A stretch of 7,804 nt of DNA from Planctomycetota bacterium (GTDB lineage: Bacteria > Planctomycetota > Phycisphaerae > Phycisphaerales > SM1A02). Location: NCBI GenBank assembly GCA_022567855.1, contig JADFGE010000123.1:1-7804 (forward strand), given 5' to 3'. The notes beneath the pieces were generated by a model. It searched no databases and was not told the origin of the DNA. It saw nothing but the letters and a program-made list of their open reading frames with translations. Position 1 is the stretch's first letter. Every line of letters starts with the position of its first letter. Positions 6,316-7,804 of the stretch are shown piece after piece. Both the position numbers and the translations under genes were made by a program.

Positions 6316-6773
6316 GGCGCGGCGGGCTCCGCAATGAAGTACGTGATCTCCGCGAGCGTCCGACCGTTCCCATTGAACGCGCGGACAAGCACCTGACGAC
6401 CCCGCACGGCTACGCCCAAGCTGTTGATCGTCTCCATCCGGCTCACAACCTCGACCTCGCGCCCAATGGCGTCGAAGGTCATGGGCATGGGATTGTCGGC
6501 GCCATCGGTCAAAGTGCCGGCCGGCTCGTTGAAGCCGTTCCAGGTCGGAAGGTCGGCATAGTCATCGGTGATGATGCGGCCGATGAGCTCTTCGGCCGCC
6601 AGTGACGCCGCGATCTTCTGGCGCGCTTCAAGGGCGTGCAGTTGTCCTGCGGTGACGGCGGACGTCACGCCAACTACCACGGCAAAGAGGATCCCCGCCG
6701 CCATCAACGCTTCCAGAAGCGTGAAGGCTCGACGGGCGCAGCGCCTGCGGATATGTGCGCGCGATCGATTCAA
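6312..6773 (-). CDS. Minor pseudopilin, GspI/PilV-like (TTG start)
   Basis: This 153-residue product is the first gene of the operon. It starts at TTG 6773, supported by AGGAGG seven bases upstream. No in-frame ATG precedes the leader, and the next ATG lies inside the hydrophobic helix, so the TTG is needed to keep the leader. The basic leader (MNRSRAHIRRRCARRA) precedes FTLLEALMAAGILFAVVVGV, with cleavage expected after Ala-16, Phe at +1 and Glu at +5 (E21). The segment GQLHALEARQKIAASLAAEELIGRII continues the long N-terminal helix and is typical of GspI/PilV, where 'A..LAEE.i' patterns recur. A short beta-rich head of about 90 residues follows. The gene overlaps the GspJ-like gene by four bases. 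The precise T2SS or T4P assignment is open, because no ATPase or secretin is in the window. Confidence 0.86.
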   Translation of the reverse strand: MNRSRAHIRRRCARRAFTLLEALMAAGILFAVVVGVTSAVTAGQLHALEARQKIAASLAAEELIGRIITDDYADLPTWNGFNEPAGTLTDGADNPMPMTFDAIGREVEVVSRMETINSLGVAVRGRQVLVRAFNGNGRTLAEITYFIAEPAAP

Positions 6774-6780
6774 CCGCCGA

Positions 6781-6786
6781 CCTCCT
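6781..6786 (-). promoter_or_regulatory. Strong ribosome-binding site before TTG start
   Basis: AGGAGG on the minus strand stands seven bases before TTG 6773, the best Shine-Dalgarno of the operon. It decides the use of the rare TTG start codon for the first pseudopilin gene. Confidence 0.85.
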
Positions 6787-6820
6787 GACAGGTGTGGCGT
6801 TTCGAGACGGAACCGTTACC

Positions 6821-6849
6821 TATATAGATCGAATACCGTACGGGCCGCA
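6821..6849 (-). promoter_or_regulatory. Possible promoter of the pseudopilin operon (weak)
   Basis: TATATA at 6821-6826 on the minus strand could serve as a -10 box about 48 bases upstream of TTG 6773. A 17-base spacer puts TGCGGC (6844-6849) at the -35 position, which matches TTGACA poorly. It is an AT-rich island in otherwise GC-rich sequence; nothing firmer supports it. Confidence 0.2.
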
Positions 6850-6988
6850 CCAAGGAGCCGATTGATGTTCGACGCTGCGGGGTCATCCCGGCCCAGCACA
6901 TCCGCCACGAACACCGCAGAATGCCACGTCACGTCCGATAGCAAGCCACACGAACGAACGTCCAACGCCGTCCACGGCACACGTCGCT

Positions 6989-7086
6989 GGAGAGAAAAAG
7001 GGGTCGGGAGTCTTTTCTCCGAATCGCGGTTCAAGAGTCAATAAACACTGTTTTTGAGAAAAGACTCCCGACCCCTTTTTCTTTCC
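6989..7086. repeat. Inverted-repeat element (31-base arms, 36-base loop), REP/MITE-like
   Basis: The arms at 6989-7019 and 7056-7086 match as reverse complements at 30 of 31 positions. Each arm also has inner symmetry: GAGAAAAAG and CTTTTCTC flank the 11-base core gggtcgggagt, so one arm alone can fold into a small hairpin with a single bulged A. The core motif (aaaaggggtcgggagtc) recurs at 3503-3519. I recall this motif as a widespread dispersed element in planctomycete and other environmental genomes, often near REP-associated (Y1, IS200-like) transposases, but this was not checked. No transposase gene is present, so this copy would be non-autonomous. T-runs after each arm would also allow it to act as a two-way terminator. 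Confidence 0.8.
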
Positions 7087-7313
7087 TTTTTCTTTCCGTT
7101 GCCGGTGGGCTGGTCAGTCGCGAGCCTTGCCCCGCGTCACGGCTAAATGAAAAAAACATTGGAAACTTGTCACCTCTCAGTGGCCATTCTCGCATGTAAC
7201 TGGGGGGGGGAAGACAAGCGCCCATCGCCACTCTTGGCTCATCCTCGCCTGTGGTCCAGCCGCCACGGCTTCCCGTGCCCGGTTGGTGTCGGCGTTGCCC
7301 CCGAGGAGGCCGC

Positions 7314-7322
7314 AAAGGAGGT
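7314..7322 (+). promoter_or_regulatory. Ribosome-binding site of the FG-GAP protein gene
   Basis: AAAGGAGGT lies just upstream of two in-frame ATGs. From the end of GGAGG there are seven bases to ATG 7329 and 19 to ATG 7341, so 7329 is the better start. Confidence 0.8.
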
Positions 7323-7328
7323 TCGTGA

Positions 7329-7804
7329 ATGTGTGATCAAATGAAGGTTGCCGTGCTGGTGGCAGTCGTGGCTCTCATGAGCGGGCAACACGCCCACGCC
7401 CAGCCGTCCTCGGCCGGCCCTGGCGGGCCCGGCTGGGTCCTGTCCCACCAGAAGATCAGCGACACCGAAGGGGGCTTCACCGGTGCGCTGGATGATGGCG
7501 ACTTTTTCGGCTCACCGGTGGCATCCCTGGGCGACCTCGACGGCGACGGCGTGGGCGACTTGGCCGTGGGGGCATTCGCCGACGACGACGGCGGCTTGGA
7601 TCGGGGCGCCGTCTGGGTCCTGTTCATGAACACCGATGGAACCGTGAAGTCGCACCAGAAGATCAGCGCTACCCAGGGCGGCTTCACCGGCACGCTGGAT
7701 GATGGCGATAAATTCGGCCACTCGGCGGCCTCGCTGGGTGATCTCGACGGCGACGGCGTGGGCGACCTCGCGGTCGGGGCAACCAGCGATGGCGACGGGG
7801 GCAA
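7329..7804 (+). CDS. Secreted FG-GAP repeat protein (3' end outside window)
   Basis: The frame starts at ATG 7329 behind AAAGGAGGT and stays open for 158 codons to the window edge. A hydrophobic signal peptide is visible, MKVAVLVAVVALMSGQHAHA (residues 5-24), probably cut after AHA. The mature part consists of 69-residue units. The first begins SHQKISDTEGGFTGALDDGD and the second SHQKISATQGGFTGTLDDGD, each with FG-GAP features FG.....SLGDLDGDGVGDLAVGA. The DLDGDGVGD loop is a DxDxDG calcium-binding motif. FG-GAP units usually build a beta-propeller as in integrin alpha chains, so an extracellular calcium-dependent adhesive or structural role is likely. The number of repeats and any C-terminal sorting domain lie outside the window. 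The gene is divergent from the pseudopilin operon; export by that system is possible but not shown. Confidence 0.9.
   Translation, partial: MCDQMKVAVLVAVVALMSGQHAHAQPSSAGPGGPGWVLSHQKISDTEGGFTGALDDGDFFGSPVASLGDLDGDGVGDLAVGAFADDDGGLDRGAVWVLFMNTDGTVKSHQKISATQGGFTGTLDDGDKFGHSAASLGDLDGDGVGDLAVGATSDGDGG
7446..7804 (+). repeat. 207-base coding repeat of the FG-GAP gene
   Basis: Unit 1 (7446-7652) and the partial unit 2 (from 7653) are offset by exactly 207 bases (69 codons). caccagaagatcagc occurs at 7446 and 7653, and 24 bases are identical at 7536-7559 and 7743-7766. Differences cluster in short blocks between conserved segments. Confidence 0.85.

Larger units (their letters stand above)
6774..7328. 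other. Divergent intergenic region containing an inverted-repeat element
   Basis: These 555 bases separate the minus-strand pseudopilin operon from the plus-strand FG-GAP gene. They hold the operon's ribosome-binding site and weak promoter candidate, the inverted repeat at 6989-7086, pyrimidine-rich plus-strand sequence after it (to about 7097), a run of nine G (7202-7210), and the Shine-Dalgarno of the FG-GAP gene. Frames that stay open across the region (minus 7034-6816, minus 7315-7031, plus 7147-7344) lack ribosome-binding sites and recognisable domains, and two of them read through the repeat. I see no RNA gene. Confidence 0.6.

Noticed and set aside
6816..7034. Minus-strand frame of 72 codons upstream of the pseudopilin operon
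   Set aside because: Its N-terminal part is the inverted-repeat arm. It has no convincing ribosome-binding site and no recognisable domain.
7147..7344. Plus-strand frame of 65 codons starting MKKTLETCHLSVAI
   Set aside because: It has no Shine-Dalgarno and crosses the nine-G run. It ends inside the FG-GAP gene start, and its composition changes abruptly along its length.
7337..7804. Minus-strand open frame opposite the FG-GAP gene
   Set aside because: The translation is a low-complexity Ser/Pro repeat mirroring the 207-base units; the plus strand carries the signal peptide and the DxDxDG motifs.

Overview
This GC-rich, gene-dense bacterial window carries two minus-strand operons and the start of one plus-strand gene. 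The best guess for the source is a planctomycete-like bacterium, perhaps of the Phycisphaerae side. The reasons are the RR(A/G)FTLLE-type prepilin cluster with a PilX/GspK-like member, the FG-GAP repeat protein of 69-residue units, an atypical MurG acceptor-side motif, and dispersed repeats of a kind I recall from such environmental genomes. No rRNA or marker gene is present, so this is inference from style and memory, not proof.

Region 1 (1-3176, minus strand) is a cell-wall operon. In transcription order it holds ftsW (3176-2007), murG (GTG start at 2007, sharing one base with the ftsW stop), an unrecognised 175-residue protein (847-320), and the first 107 residues of a protein with a receiver-like N-terminus (from 323, joined by an ATGA overlap and running off the window). 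FtsW polymerises lipid II and MurG makes lipid II, so the first two genes are consecutive users and makers of the same lipid. The usual dcw neighbours mraY, murC, ftsQ and ftsZ are not here.

Region 2 (3177-3563) is a gene-free stretch with two kinds of repeat: a run of imperfect 10-base units (3356-3395) and a tandem pair of about 19 bases (3478-3515). The second unit of that pair carries the 17-mer gactcccgacccctttt.

Region 3 (3564-6773, minus strand) is a tightly packed four-gene set of type II secretion/type IV pilus minor pseudopilins. In transcription order these are GspI/PilV-like (TTG start behind a strong Shine-Dalgarno), GspJ-like, GspK/PilX-like with a large non-standard C-terminal part, and GspH/FimT-like. 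Two ATGA overlaps and one stop codon lying inside the next ribosome-binding site indicate translational coupling. Together they could form the tip complex that primes a pseudopilus or pilus. No major pilin, ATPase, platform protein or secretin is in view.

Region 4 (6774-7328) is the divergent intergenic space. It contains a near-perfect 31-base inverted repeat (6989-7019 / 7056-7086) whose arms carry the same 17-mer as region 2. The pseudopilin operon therefore lies between copies of one dispersed element. Region 5 (7329-end, plus strand) is the start of a secreted FG-GAP/Ca-binding repeat protein. The most unusual items are the nested-palindrome element bracketing the operon, the GspK-like N-terminus joined to a bead-like beta-rich domain, the altered MurG motif, and the two unknown genes downstream of murG.
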